Below are positions 17,891 through 26,372 of a DNA stretch of 43,667 bases, piece after piece. The translations under genes were made by a program, and so were the position numbers. This DNA is from Pseudomonadota bacterium (GTDB lineage Bacteria > Desulfobacterota > Desulfobulbia > Desulfobulbales > Desulfocapsaceae), in NCBI GenBank assembly GCA_018821785.1, contig JAHJLI010000156.1, positions 1 through 43,667 on the forward strand, given 5' to 3'. Every line of letters begins with the position of its first letter. Within the stretch, counting starts at the first letter, position 1. The notes beneath the pieces were generated by a model. That model worked only from the letters and a program-made list of their open reading frames with translations. It was not told where the DNA came from and did no database searches.

Positions 17891-19003
17891 TCATGCCAGG
17901 GGTGATATTTTCCGCACCCTGTCCCCCGGCAACATTTCTATCCAGCCTTCCAATTCAAGAAAAAGCAGCAATTCACTGATCCGTGCCGGGGAAAAGCCGG
18001 TCTTGCCAATGAGTCCCTCTCGCATCTGGGGATAGGAATCAAGGTGACCAAGCAGTGCCGCCACATCCGGATCAAGACTGAAACTGCTCTCTTGTTTGAT
18101 CCCTGAATTTTGAGGGTCACCAAAAGAATAAGGCATATCAAGTTCTTCGATAATATCGGCGGCGCTCTGAACCAGTTTAGCCCCCTGTTTCAACAGCCAA
18201 TGAGCTCCCTCGCTCTTGCATGAATCGATATGGCCGGGCACTGCAAAAACCTCACGCCCGCAATCGAGAGCAATCTGCGCAGTAATGAGCGAACCGGAAC
18301 GTTTTGCCGCTTCGACGACCACAACACCTTTGCTCAACCCGGCAATAATCCTGTTTCGGGCAGGGAACCTGAAACCTTCAGGACGAGTTCCTAAGGGATA
18401 CTCTGATACCAATGCCCCGGTTTCGGCGATTTTAACAAAAAGCTGCGAATTTTGTCGGGGATAGACCACATCCAGCCCGCAGCCTAGAACAGCGACAGTG
18501 CTGCCTTGCCCGGCCAGGGATCCGGCATGGGATTCGGCATCTATCCCCAGTGCCAGACCGGAAACAACGGTCAACATGGAGGCAGAGAGCTTAGTGGCCA
18601 GATTATAGGCGATTTTTCTTCCGTAAGTAGTAGCTGCCCGTGAACCGACTATGGCAACCGCTGGTCTGCTCAACAACTCTTTCCGACCAAGCACATACAA
18701 AACCGGCGGGGGATCGGTAAGTTGCCGGAGTAAAGGGGGGTAACTGGCATCCTCGAAGGAAAGTGCACACCCGCCGGCAGCCGTCAGCCGGTCTAACTCT
18801 CTCTGCCCACTACCTGCAATGTCAGTTCTTGAAAAAAGTCCCGACACCTGCTGCTCGCGAATTCCCTGCACCTGGAGAAGTTCTTTTCTTGATGCACAGA
18901 GAACTGCTGTGGGGGAGTGAAAGTGGTCAATCAGACGCCAGTAACTGGAGAGCCCCAGCCCAGGCACCAAGCTGAGACGTATCCAATCGAGCGTGGCTAC
19001 CAA
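17891..19003 (-). CDS. dprA: DNA-processing protein DprA
   Basis: A 370-residue protein that in naturally competent bacteria protects incoming single-stranded DNA and loads RecA. The N-terminal helical region has VPGLGLSSYWRL. A Rossmann-like domain follows with VAIVGSRAATTYGR, VVSGLALGIDAESH, GCGLDVVYPRQN, FPARNRIIAGLS, and VVEAAKRSGSLITA, then AVPGHIDS. A C-terminal winged-helix-like segment (about 310-370) resembles DprA DML1-type domains. The start is a TTG with AGAGAGG upstream. An in-frame stop just beyond excludes much extension. The 125-base gap to rpoD holds no convincing gene. Confidence 0.93.
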   Translation of the reverse strand: MVATLDWIRLSLVPGLGLSSYWRLIDHFHSPTAVLCASRKELLQVQGIREQQVSGLFSRTDIAGSGQRELDRLTAAGGCALSFEDASYPPLLRQLTDPPPVLYVLGRKELLSRPAVAIVGSRAATTYGRKIAYNLATKLSASMLTVVSGLALGIDAESHAGSLAGQGSTVAVLGCGLDVVYPRQNSQLFVKIAETGALVSEYPLGTRPEGFRFPARNRIIAGLSKGVVVVEAAKRSGSLITAQIALDCGREVFAVPGHIDSCKSEGAHWLLKQGAKLVQSAADIIEELDMPYSFGDPQNSGIKQESSFSLDPDVAALLGHLDSYPQMREGLIGKTGFSPARISELLLFLELEGWIEMLPGDRVRKISPLA

Positions 19004-19128
19004 TTTTGCCTGCCTCTCTATCCAAAAAATCGTTTAACGGAGCAGCCTCCGGTCTCTCTTCCATTTCAATCGTCGTCCGTCCCGAAAACCACAAATTTTC
19101 CAGCTCAACCACAGCCTAACATGAACCT

Positions 19129-20802
19129 TTAATCGGTCATGAACACTCTCAACTCTTCAACTCGGGAAGGATGCTTTAATTTCATTATTGCTTGAGCCTC
19201 AATCTGGCGAATTCGCTCTCTGGTCACTGCGAAGCACTTGCCTACTTCCTCAAGGGTATGATCACAATCCACATCAATTCCATATCGCAATCTCAGCACC
19301 TTGGCTTCTCGCGGAGAAAGCGAGGACATTACCTGGCTTAAGCATTCTCTAAGACTTGCGACCATAGACACTTCATCCGGCCCAAGTTTTTCCTTATCCT
19401 CTAAAAAGTCGCCAAGAAACGTCTCACCATCATCACCCACCGGGGTGTCGAGCGAAATAGCATCTTTGGCAATCTTCAACGCCGACTTAACCTTGCCGAC
19501 TTCTGTCCCCAGTTGCATGGCCATCTCCTCCGGCGTCGGCTCCCGATGCTCTTCCAAGAGAAAATCCTTGGACACCCTGAGTAGTCGATTGATCGTCTCA
19601 ATCATGTGTACGGGGAGGCGGATCGTCCGTCCCTGGTCGGCAATGCCGCGGGTTATGGCCTGCCTGATCCACCAGGTTGCATAGGTGCTGAATTTGTAAC
19701 CACGGTGATAGTCAAACTTTTCCACGGCCTTCATGAGACCGATATTGCCTTCCTGGATAAGATCGGAGAATTGCAGGCCACGATTTACAAATTTCTTGGA
19801 AACAGAGATCACCAGGCGCAGGTTCGCCCGCACCAGACCCTCTTTTGCCTGTTTATAGATGTCCCAACCGGCATCAATTTCATGGAGAGTATGTTGCAAC
19901 TGCAGTTGATCAATACCGGATTCTTCAAGCATTTGACGATTGACTAGCCTCGAAAGGACTTCAGGCAAAGCGGCATGGGCGGCTGCAGGCAGTTGATTGC
20001 TATGCTGATTTATCAACTCAACCAAGACTTTCCGAAAACGCTTCGACAATTCTTCAAGTCCGTCTGCCATCGCCTTGATGCATTCGGCACATATAAATTT
20101 TTCGGCAAACAATCCGGCAATTTCTTCCCCTATCCGAAGAATTTCCTGAAAAAGGTTAGCTGCTTCGTCAGTATGTTCAGGCAATTGGAGATACATCGCC
20201 AGCAAACCATTTCTCTTATCATTCAGGATAACAGCCTGTTCGACGCGATCAATAAAATCCCGACTTTCCCTTTTTACGGTGCCTGGTTTGTTGTCGAGAA
20301 TTCCGCCAAGAATCTGGCAAATCCTGTCACTGTTGCTGTCAAGGCCTCTAATCACCTCACGTAAGGCAGGGATCGCAAGCGGAGCTTTGAGAACAACATT
20401 CTGAACCTTTTGTTTGCCGCCCTCCATTTTTTTAGCAAGCTTCAATTCTTCTTCGTGATTGAGAAGGGTAAGAGTTCCCATTTCACGGAGATAGATATTC
20501 ATCGGATCGATAGAACCCTTTGATTTGGTTTCTTTGTCCTGCTCCTCGGAATATCGTGCAGCCCTTCGCCTGTCTTTCTTGCGCCGGTCAATCAGGATAC
20601 TGCTTCGACGTTCTTGATCTTGAGACATTCTTTTCTCTTGCGGGCCCTCCGGAAGATCTAAGGAAACAACCATTTCATCAGCAAGATCTTCAGTAAAATC
20701 ATCAGTTAATCCATAAGATGATGAGTCGTCTTCCAAATCGTATTCTCTCATAACCTCATCGGCCTCCCTGATTGTATCGTCTTCTTTTCCTGCCAACGTC
20801 AT
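19129..20802 (-). CDS. rpoD: RNA polymerase primary sigma factor RpoD
   Basis: A 557-residue group 1 sigma factor. An acidic N-terminus is followed by region 1.2 ([21 protein letters not shown]), a non-conserved helical insertion, and region 2 with [19 protein letters not shown] and the -10 recognition helix [15 protein letters not shown]. Region 3 includes [12 protein letters not shown]. Region 4 has [32 protein letters not shown] and the C-terminal MTD-like end. Region 1.1 looks shortened compared with E. coli. AAGGAGAT precedes the ATG. It follows dnaG, as in the classical macromolecular synthesis operon order. Confidence 0.96.
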   Translation of the reverse strand: MTLAGKEDDTIREADEVMREYDLEDDSSSYGLTDDFTEDLADEMVVSLDLPEGPQEKRMSQDQERRSSILIDRRKKDRRRAARYSEEQDKETKSKGSIDPMNIYLREMGTLTLLNHEEELKLAKKMEGGKQKVQNVVLKAPLAIPALREVIRGLDSNSDRICQILGGILDNKPGTVKRESRDFIDRVEQAVILNDKRNGLLAMYLQLPEHTDEAANLFQEILRIGEEIAGLFAEKFICAECIKAMADGLEELSKRFRKVLVELINQHSNQLPAAAHAALPEVLSRLVNRQMLEESGIDQLQLQHTLHEIDAGWDIYKQAKEGLVRANLRLVISVSKKFVNRGLQFSDLIQEGNIGLMKAVEKFDYHRGYKFSTYATWWIRQAITRGIADQGRTIRLPVHMIETINRLLRVSKDFLLEEHREPTPEEMAMQLGTEVGKVKSALKIAKDAISLDTPVGDDGETFLGDFLEDKEKLGPDEVSMVASLRECLSQVMSSLSPREAKVLRLRYGIDVDCDHTLEEVGKCFAVTRERIRQIEAQAIMKLKHPSRVEELRVFMTD

Positions 20803-21018
20803 GCAAATCTCCTTTGTTCAAACCGCGGTAAAACCAGTATGACAGTGTTTCTCAGCAATCTCACCCCCTATCCGAAAATTCTGCTACCTGGCGACAATTC
20901 GGATTCATCCCCTCCAATCAAACGAAACAGGTGGAAATGTCAAGGTATTTTCTCTAAAAACTAAAAGTAATTAGATTCTTACATTCTTTGGCTATAGGAT
21001 CCCTCCACTCTGCTGCCA

Positions 21019-21055
21019 AAAGCTGCATGCTTACAAGATCTGGCCATGCAGCTTT
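21019..21055 (-). terminator. Hairpin at the end of dnaG (attenuator or processing site before rpoD)
   Basis: An 11-bp perfect inverted repeat, AAAGCTGCATG (21019-21029) with CATGCAGCTTT (21045-21055), has a 15-base loop. It overlaps the dnaG stop codon. On the minus strand it is followed by only four T, so termination is likely partial. A comparable regulatory element between dnaG and rpoD is known in other bacteria, where it uncouples scarce primase from abundant sigma factor. Confidence 0.45.
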
Positions 21056-22854
21056 CTGGTGATTTTCACCTGCTCTGCCATCAACTCTTGCAAGATGTAG
21101 TGATCACCAGTTTTTTCGGCCAGTTCAATGCGTTGCATTAATTCATCGGACTGCTTTTTCAATTGAAATTTTTGCAGATATTCAAGCAAATCTGCAATCT
21201 CGTTGTCAGAACTGTTTTCGTCTTCCTTCGATGAATGAACAGGAGTTCGAAGAAGAAGCTCAGCAACCAGACTTCGCTCAGCACCTTCCGCCAGCACAGT
21301 CAATAATTCTTCTGGTTCCGCCTGAGGATTTGCAGTGAGCAGACATTCCAGCTCCAAAAAAAGCATTTCCCCAATCCCCCCGGCCAGGCAATTCCTAAGA
21401 CCAGCTTCAGCCAGTTTAAAAAAATACCGGGGTTGGAGAATCATGAATTCGACAAGTTGGCGCTGCGCCATGGCCAGCGGCCCTACCTGTTCTGTTTTGA
21501 CCTTTTTAACCGGCCGGGATTGTGGCTCTGTAGGCAGCTCTGATGCACGTTCGAAATTTGCATCAAGTTGGTCCACCGTCAATCCAAGTTTTTCAGCAAA
21601 ATGGGAGACGAAGAGTGCGCGTTGTAAGGGGGAAGCCGCAGCAGCGATCAATGGTTTTAACTCACCCAAGATTTTACTTTTGCCGTCTAGAGTAAGTCCG
21701 TGCCGCTCCGTCATCTGGTCAAGAGCAAATTCGGGCAAGGCCACTGCCTGTTCAAGAAGAGTGTCCACTTCCGCCAAACCCTTCTCCCGAATAAAGGTGT
21801 CCGGATCATGTCCGGTCGGGAGAAAGGCAACCCGGCCAGGAATCTGTTCAGCAAGAAAAAGCGGAACGGCCCTGACGGCAGCCTTTCGCCCGGCATCATC
21901 CCCGTCAAATAAAAGAGTCACCTTCTCAGCAAAACGCTTCAGGAGTCGGAGTTGCTCCCGGGTCAAAGCGGTTCCCAGGGGTGCCACCACATTATTGCAG
22001 CCATGGGCAACCAAGGAAATGAGGTCGAAATTCCCCTCGACCAGCACGGCATGATTTTGTCGCCTGATATATTCTTTTTGCTGAAACAGGCCGAGCAACA
22101 ATTTACCCTTGTTAAACACCAGGCTTTCTGGTGAATTGAGATACTTAGGCTGCCCCTCCCCGACAATCCTTCCGCCAAAGCCACAGATCCGGCCACTGAT
22201 ATCCGAGATCGGAAAGAGTATCCGGTCCCGGAAGCGGTCATAGCTGCCGCTTTGTTCCTTTTCCACCAACAAACCCGCTTCAACAGCGGCTTTCATTTCT
22301 TCTTTCCCGAGTTGGCCACCAAGAAAATTCCAGCCGGCTTCTTCAACCGCAGGGGCATAACCGATACGAAACCGGGCCAGCAGCTCTGGACTGACGCCCC
22401 TTTTAATTAAATAGGCGCGGGCGATCCCCGCACCCGGCGCATCCTGCAGATATCGACTGAAAATCGTAGCGCATTTCTCGTTGACGGTAAAAAGCTGTTC
22501 GCTTCTTTGAATCCGCTGCTCATCTTCTTTCGACCGACGACGTTCCGGTAATTCAATCTGATATCTTTTGGCCAGTTCCTTTAAAGCGGTTGGGAAATCA
22601 AAATTATGATATTTCATCATAAAGCTGAACACATCCCCCGACTCCCCGCAGCCAAAACAATGGTAAAACTGCTGGCCCGAGTGTACTGAGAATGAGGGAG
22701 TTTTTTCGCCATGAAACGGGCACCGCCCGAGAAAGCGCACTCCGCTTCGCTTTAGCTCGACGCACTCCCCGATAATCTGCACGATATCAGCCCGCTCTTT
22801 AATTTGCGCGGCAACATCATCCCGTGATTCGTAAAAAGCCATTGTTCTGTCCAT
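21031..22854 (-). CDS. dnaG: DNA primase DnaG
   Basis: A 607-residue primase that makes RNA primers for replication. The N-terminal zinc ribbon has CPFHGEKTPSF and YHCFGCGESGDVF. The RNA-polymerase core carries RIGYAPA and ISGRICGFGGRI. The TOPRIM domain has LVEGNFDLIS and TLLFDGDDAGRKAA (metal-binding acidic residues). The C-terminal helicase-binding region (about 440-607) is divergent, as usual. The start could be the ATG at 22854 or that at 22842; neither has a strong ribosome binding site. It heads a minus-strand line running into rpoD. Confidence 0.95.
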   Translation of the reverse strand: MDRTMAFYESRDDVAAQIKERADIVQIIGECVELKRSGVRFLGRCPFHGEKTPSFSVHSGQQFYHCFGCGESGDVFSFMMKYHNFDFPTALKELAKRYQIELPERRRSKEDEQRIQRSEQLFTVNEKCATIFSRYLQDAPGAGIARAYLIKRGVSPELLARFRIGYAPAVEEAGWNFLGGQLGKEEMKAAVEAGLLVEKEQSGSYDRFRDRILFPISDISGRICGFGGRIVGEGQPKYLNSPESLVFNKGKLLLGLFQQKEYIRRQNHAVLVEGNFDLISLVAHGCNNVVAPLGTALTREQLRLLKRFAEKVTLLFDGDDAGRKAAVRAVPLFLAEQIPGRVAFLPTGHDPDTFIREKGLAEVDTLLEQAVALPEFALDQMTERHGLTLDGKSKILGELKPLIAAAASPLQRALFVSHFAEKLGLTVDQLDANFERASELPTEPQSRPVKKVKTEQVGPLAMAQRQLVEFMILQPRYFFKLAEAGLRNCLAGGIGEMLFLELECLLTANPQAEPEELLTVLAEGAERSLVAELLLRTPVHSSKEDENSSDNEIADLLEYLQKFQLKKQSDELMQRIELAEKTGDHYILQELMAEQVKITRKLHGQIL

Positions 22855-22909
22855 GTAAAAGTACAGTGCATCTTCTCAGCATCCATACTATACTACCCTT
22901 ACTGATGAG

Positions 22910-23692
22910 ATGCCATTGTTTGGCTGGCGATTTCTCGCCCCTTCACTTCACCTATCCGCTTTTAGAATGGAAGATTTCGCAAACGCCATCGCATATGAAG
23001 TAAAACAAGAGATGGCCAACCGGTATTTCGGTTTCCGCACCCGTATTGAAGGCCAGTCCAGAGAATACCTGGCAAAGCTCCAGGAAGCCAGCCGAGAACT
23101 TGATGCTGCAATTCGTCTTCATCTTTGCAGAATGCAATTCCTTTTACAGGAACCACGTCTTTTTTGCTCCTTCCTTAATCTTGTCGATCTGCCGGAAAAA
23201 TACGCGCTGAATGTTTGCAGCCGGCAATCGTCGCTTCAGGGTCAAGAACTTTTTATGGCGATGCGGGGAGAAGGATTCACCCGCTGGCGAAGATTTCGGG
23301 GTTTAGCGATAATTGTCTACCATTCCCTGGCTGAAAATATCGCGACATACCACGACACATTCCTCCTTCTTCAAGAAGAACACGCCGAGATCTGTTTGGA
23401 GATCAACAAATTCCAGCGCCAAAACGACCTTTCAGAAATCCTCTCTTTTCTCCGCAATCTCGATTCCCCCGATTCTGAAAGACTGAAATTTCTCCATTCG
23501 AACGCAATCCTTCAACCAAACGAAGGTCTTGAGCAAGATCTACGAATCGCCCAGCCCCCTCCGGTCACCGAAACCATGACACTGCTCCCGCCCCTCATCC
23601 CCCTCAAACAGATCAAAGGGCCATTCACCGCAATCCTTAAACAGGCTTTTGCACTGCATGATAATTCAGTCCCATCAGCCCTTCCTTTCTGA
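22910..23692 (+). CDS. Hypothetical helical protein
   Basis: A 260-residue protein I do not recognise. It is mostly helical. Residues about 30-75 (EMANRYFGFRTRIEGQSREYLAKLQEA) and 155-185 are charged and coiled-coil-like. There is no signal peptide, membrane helix or Cys cluster, and the C-terminus is proline-rich. Base composition and codon use look like those of its neighbours, and the frame is long and clean, so it is probably a real gene. It is divergent from dnaG (55 bases between starts) and lies 170 bases before the GGDEF-type gene. No function is suggested. Confidence 0.6.
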   Translation: MPLFGWRFLAPSLHLSAFRMEDFANAIAYEVKQEMANRYFGFRTRIEGQSREYLAKLQEASRELDAAIRLHLCRMQFLLQEPRLFCSFLNLVDLPEKYALNVCSRQSSLQGQELFMAMRGEGFTRWRRFRGLAIIVYHSLAENIATYHDTFLLLQEEHAEICLEINKFQRQNDLSEILSFLRNLDSPDSERLKFLHSNAILQPNEGLEQDLRIAQPPPVTETMTLLPPLIPLKQIKGPFTAILKQAFALHDNSVPSALPF

Positions 23693-23749
23693 CCAAAACC
23701 GTCTTTGCCATACATATATTTATAGAAATCATAAAGGGAATTAAATAAT

Positions 23750-23779
23750 TTGCTTTTTGCTGTTGCGGCAATATATAAT
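23750..23779 (+). promoter_or_regulatory. Putative promoter for the degenerate GGDEF/HDOD/UbiB operon
   Basis: TTGCTT (23750-23755) and a perfect TATAAT (23774-23779) are 18 bases apart, about 80 bases upstream of the ATG at 23863. Motif evidence only. Confidence 0.4.
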
Positions 23780-23862
23780 TTATGAGCATGGTCAATCTAC
23801 ATGCGAGGAATAATGACATTCCTGTCGCTCCTTGAAACTTGAACCAAAAAGCCATTTGTGCC

Positions 23863-25485
23863 ATGACCGACAATAGGTATTTAACGACCTCGGATTTTAG
23901 CCCGGGCCATCGCCTCAAAGAGATTGTCCATCCGCTCTGTCCATCAGCTCTGTGTATTTCTCAAGGCGTTATCCCTTCCGCAGAAGAATTGCGAAAAGCT
24001 ACACTCATACTCATTACAGATCCTGAAGACGAGATTCAAATGCTCTTCGAGCATTCTTCCTTGCCGCCTTCTACTCCTATTCTCTTTCTCAGTTCCGGGA
24101 CTTCCCTGCCTTCTTTTTTCCGAAATTATCGCGACACATTCTTGCTTGATTATATGTTTGTCCCCGCGCCCCTTGACGTTTTTCATCACAGAATAGCCTT
24201 TCTCAGTCAGGTGCAGAGAATCAGTGTCGAGCATCATGCCAACTACACGACTCTCAACCGGCAACTTGATGCCCTTTCAACCCGCGATGGACTGACGGGG
24301 CTTTTCAATCGCCGCCACCTTACCGCGAGTCTCATGAAAGTCATGGAGAATGCAAAAAAAAACGGCAAAGATCTTTCCCTGCTGCTGCTCAACATCGACT
24401 TTTTTAATACTGTTAACAAAATTTCCGGGCAAAAATATGGTGATTTCATCCTTAACGAAATGGCCGCGAGATTGACAACAAGCTCCCGTAACATTGATTC
24501 CTGTTATCGATTTTCTGGTGAAGATTTTGTTGTTCTCATGCCCGGCGCAGGTCTCGATGAAGCCATTACATTTACTGAGAAAATTCGTAAGGCCTGTTCT
24601 GAGAAACCCTTTACCCACGGCCCCAAAACCCATAAAATTACCGTATCGATGGGCCTTGCCTGCCTGCAGACTCACAACCCGGCGAGCCATGACGATTTTA
24701 TCAATATGGCGGAAACTGCCCTCTTTTTGGCCAAAGCCAAGGGACGCAACAGGCTACAGGTGTTCAATCCTCTCAGCTGTTCAGAACAACTGACCCCCAG
24801 AAAATCAATGGCCTTTCTCAAGGACTCTTTGCAACGGATCATGGAAAGGACGAGAAGTTCTGCAATCGCCTCAGTTCAGCTTCTCGCCAAGAATGTCGCC
24901 GGGCCCGACCATCAGGTCCATGCAGCGACAGTGACCCATTACATAACCCTTCTCGGCCAACAACTCGGTTTACAAGGGCAACATATCGAGACCTTCCACA
25001 ACGCCATCACCCTCTGCAACAGTTTTCGTTCTCTGCTCCACAATGACCTGATCAGCAAACCCGAGCAGTTATCTTACAAGGAACGAAAGATCATTGACGA
25101 CTTGCCATTCAAACTCACTGAACTTACCACTCTGTTTGATTATTTCGCCAATGAACGTGAAGTGTTACTGTGCCAGGGCGAACGGTATGACGGCACCGGT
25201 CATCCACGCGGTCTGAAAGGTGACGAAATCCCTCTTGGTGCAAGAATATTCAGTCTCGTCGATGCGGTTGCAGCGATGAATGCTGAACGTCCCTACCGAA
25301 GAAAGCTGACTGCCGAGGAGATCATCCTCGAATTAAAAAAAGGGGCGGGCAAGCAATTTGATCCATTTTTAGTAGCCCAGGTTTTCACAGTTATCGAAAA
25401 AAATCGTCTGCTCAACCTGGACCAACACATCCTTGAACAAGCCCGCATGGATTTGTTCAATACTTTCCCGCAGCTACAACCATGA
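23863..25485 (+). CDS. Degenerate GGDEF plus degenerate HD-GYP protein (probably a non-catalytic c-di-GMP-related protein)
   Basis: A 540-residue protein with three parts. Residues 1-130 look like a receiver-like or other sensory alpha/beta domain without an obvious phosphoacceptor. Residues about 135-300 are GGDEF-like (DGLTGLFNRRHL), but the signature reads SGEDF (218-222) instead of GGDEF. Residues about 345-520 align with HD-GYP by YDGTGHPRGLKGDEIPLGARI and ERPYRRK. There the expected HD and HH metal ligands are replaced (LCNSFRS in place of LHDIGK, CQGE in place of HHE, GHP in place of GYP). Both activities therefore appear lost or altered. A TTG at 23839 is an alternative start. Its stop overlaps the next start (ATGA), indicating translational coupling. 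Confidence 0.82.
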   Translation: MTDNRYLTTSDFSPGHRLKEIVHPLCPSALCISQGVIPSAEELRKATLILITDPEDEIQMLFEHSSLPPSTPILFLSSGTSLPSFFRNYRDTFLLDYMFVPAPLDVFHHRIAFLSQVQRISVEHHANYTTLNRQLDALSTRDGLTGLFNRRHLTASLMKVMENAKKNGKDLSLLLLNIDFFNTVNKISGQKYGDFILNEMAARLTTSSRNIDSCYRFSGEDFVVLMPGAGLDEAITFTEKIRKACSEKPFTHGPKTHKITVSMGLACLQTHNPASHDDFINMAETALFLAKAKGRNRLQVFNPLSCSEQLTPRKSMAFLKDSLQRIMERTRSSAIASVQLLAKNVAGPDHQVHAATVTHYITLLGQQLGLQGQHIETFHNAITLCNSFRSLLHNDLISKPEQLSYKERKIIDDLPFKLTELTTLFDYFANEREVLLCQGERYDGTGHPRGLKGDEIPLGARIFSLVDAVAAMNAERPYRRKLTAEEIILELKKGAGKQFDPFLVAQVFTVIEKNRLLNLDQHILEQARMDLFNTFPQLQP

Positions 25486-26372
25486 CAGATCATTATCTTA
25501 GTTCAATAAACGCCCAAATAGAATCGTTTCCGGCCTTACCGGAGATCGTTCCTAAAGTTATGGCTGTGACGGCCAATCCCGAGAGCAGCGCCAATGATCT
25601 GATGCAGATCATCCTCCCGGATCAAGCTATGTGCGCAACCATCCTAAAGGTGGCAAACTCGGCATTTTTTGGTATTCCCCGGGAGGTAAGCACTATTGAA
25701 CGAGCGGTTGTTGTTCTCGGTTACCAGGAGATTAAAAATATTGTCATCGGTAAAGCAATTTTTTCATCGTTTCCGAAAATGACAAAGGAAACCAGGCATA
25801 GGGTCGGTCTTTTCTGGGAGCACACCTTCACCTGTGGCCTGGCAGCGAAAATAATCGGCGAACACTTATGTATCTCCCCAAGCGAGCTATTTATTGCCGG
25901 GCTCATTCACGACATCGGCAAACTGGCGATGTTCCTGACCTTTCCCTCCACGTATCCGATCCTGCAGGAACTTGCCAACCATCCTCTTTTCAATGATATA
26001 GCCGAAGAACAGAAACAATTTACCATCAGCCATGACCAAGTTGGGCTGGAGCTGGCAAAAAAGTGGCTACTCCCGGAACAACTGATTGCAGCCATAGGCT
26101 ATCATCATGCCCCCCTGGATACCACTACGTTCCGCCAATATCCCCTCATCATCCAGGTTGCCGACATTCTCTCCCTCATGTATTGTGGCCCGGAAATTCT
26201 CAGAGCCGAAGATGTGTCAAAGATGTTCGCTGATTTTTTACCGGAAACCGGCAAATTCTGGCAGGAGAGCGGGCTCAACTGGAATGATGACAATCTTGGT
26301 CTGTGGTTTGAAAGACTAAAGCTCAGTCGACAATGTGATCAAGCCATTCTCAGTATTTTCACCTCCGAATGA
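25482..26372 (+). CDS. HDOD-domain signalling protein
   Basis: A 296-residue protein almost entirely made of an HDOD domain. IESFPALPEIVPKVM starts it, DQAMCATILKVANSAFFG and STIERAVVVLGYQEIKNIVIGKA follow, and GLIHDIGKLAM still carries an HD pair. HDOD proteins act in bacterial signalling and are often linked with c-di-GMP proteins; their biochemical activity is mostly unknown. It overlaps both neighbours by four bases (ATGA at each junction), so it belongs to one operon with the degenerate GGDEF/HD-GYP gene and ubiB. Confidence 0.9.
   Translation: MTDHYLSSINAQIESFPALPEIVPKVMAVTANPESSANDLMQIILPDQAMCATILKVANSAFFGIPREVSTIERAVVVLGYQEIKNIVIGKAIFSSFPKMTKETRHRVGLFWEHTFTCGLAAKIIGEHLCISPSELFIAGLIHDIGKLAMFLTFPSTYPILQELANHPLFNDIAEEQKQFTISHDQVGLELAKKWLLPEQLIAAIGYHHAPLDTTTFRQYPLIIQVADILSLMYCGPEILRAEDVSKMFADFLPETGKFWQESGLNWNDDNLGLWFERLKLSRQCDQAILSIFTSE

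Noticed and set aside
18927..19112. Minus-strand 61-residue frame between rpoD and dprA
   Set aside because: Half of it overlaps dprA out of frame, it begins at a GTG without a ribosome binding site, and the sequence shows no family features.
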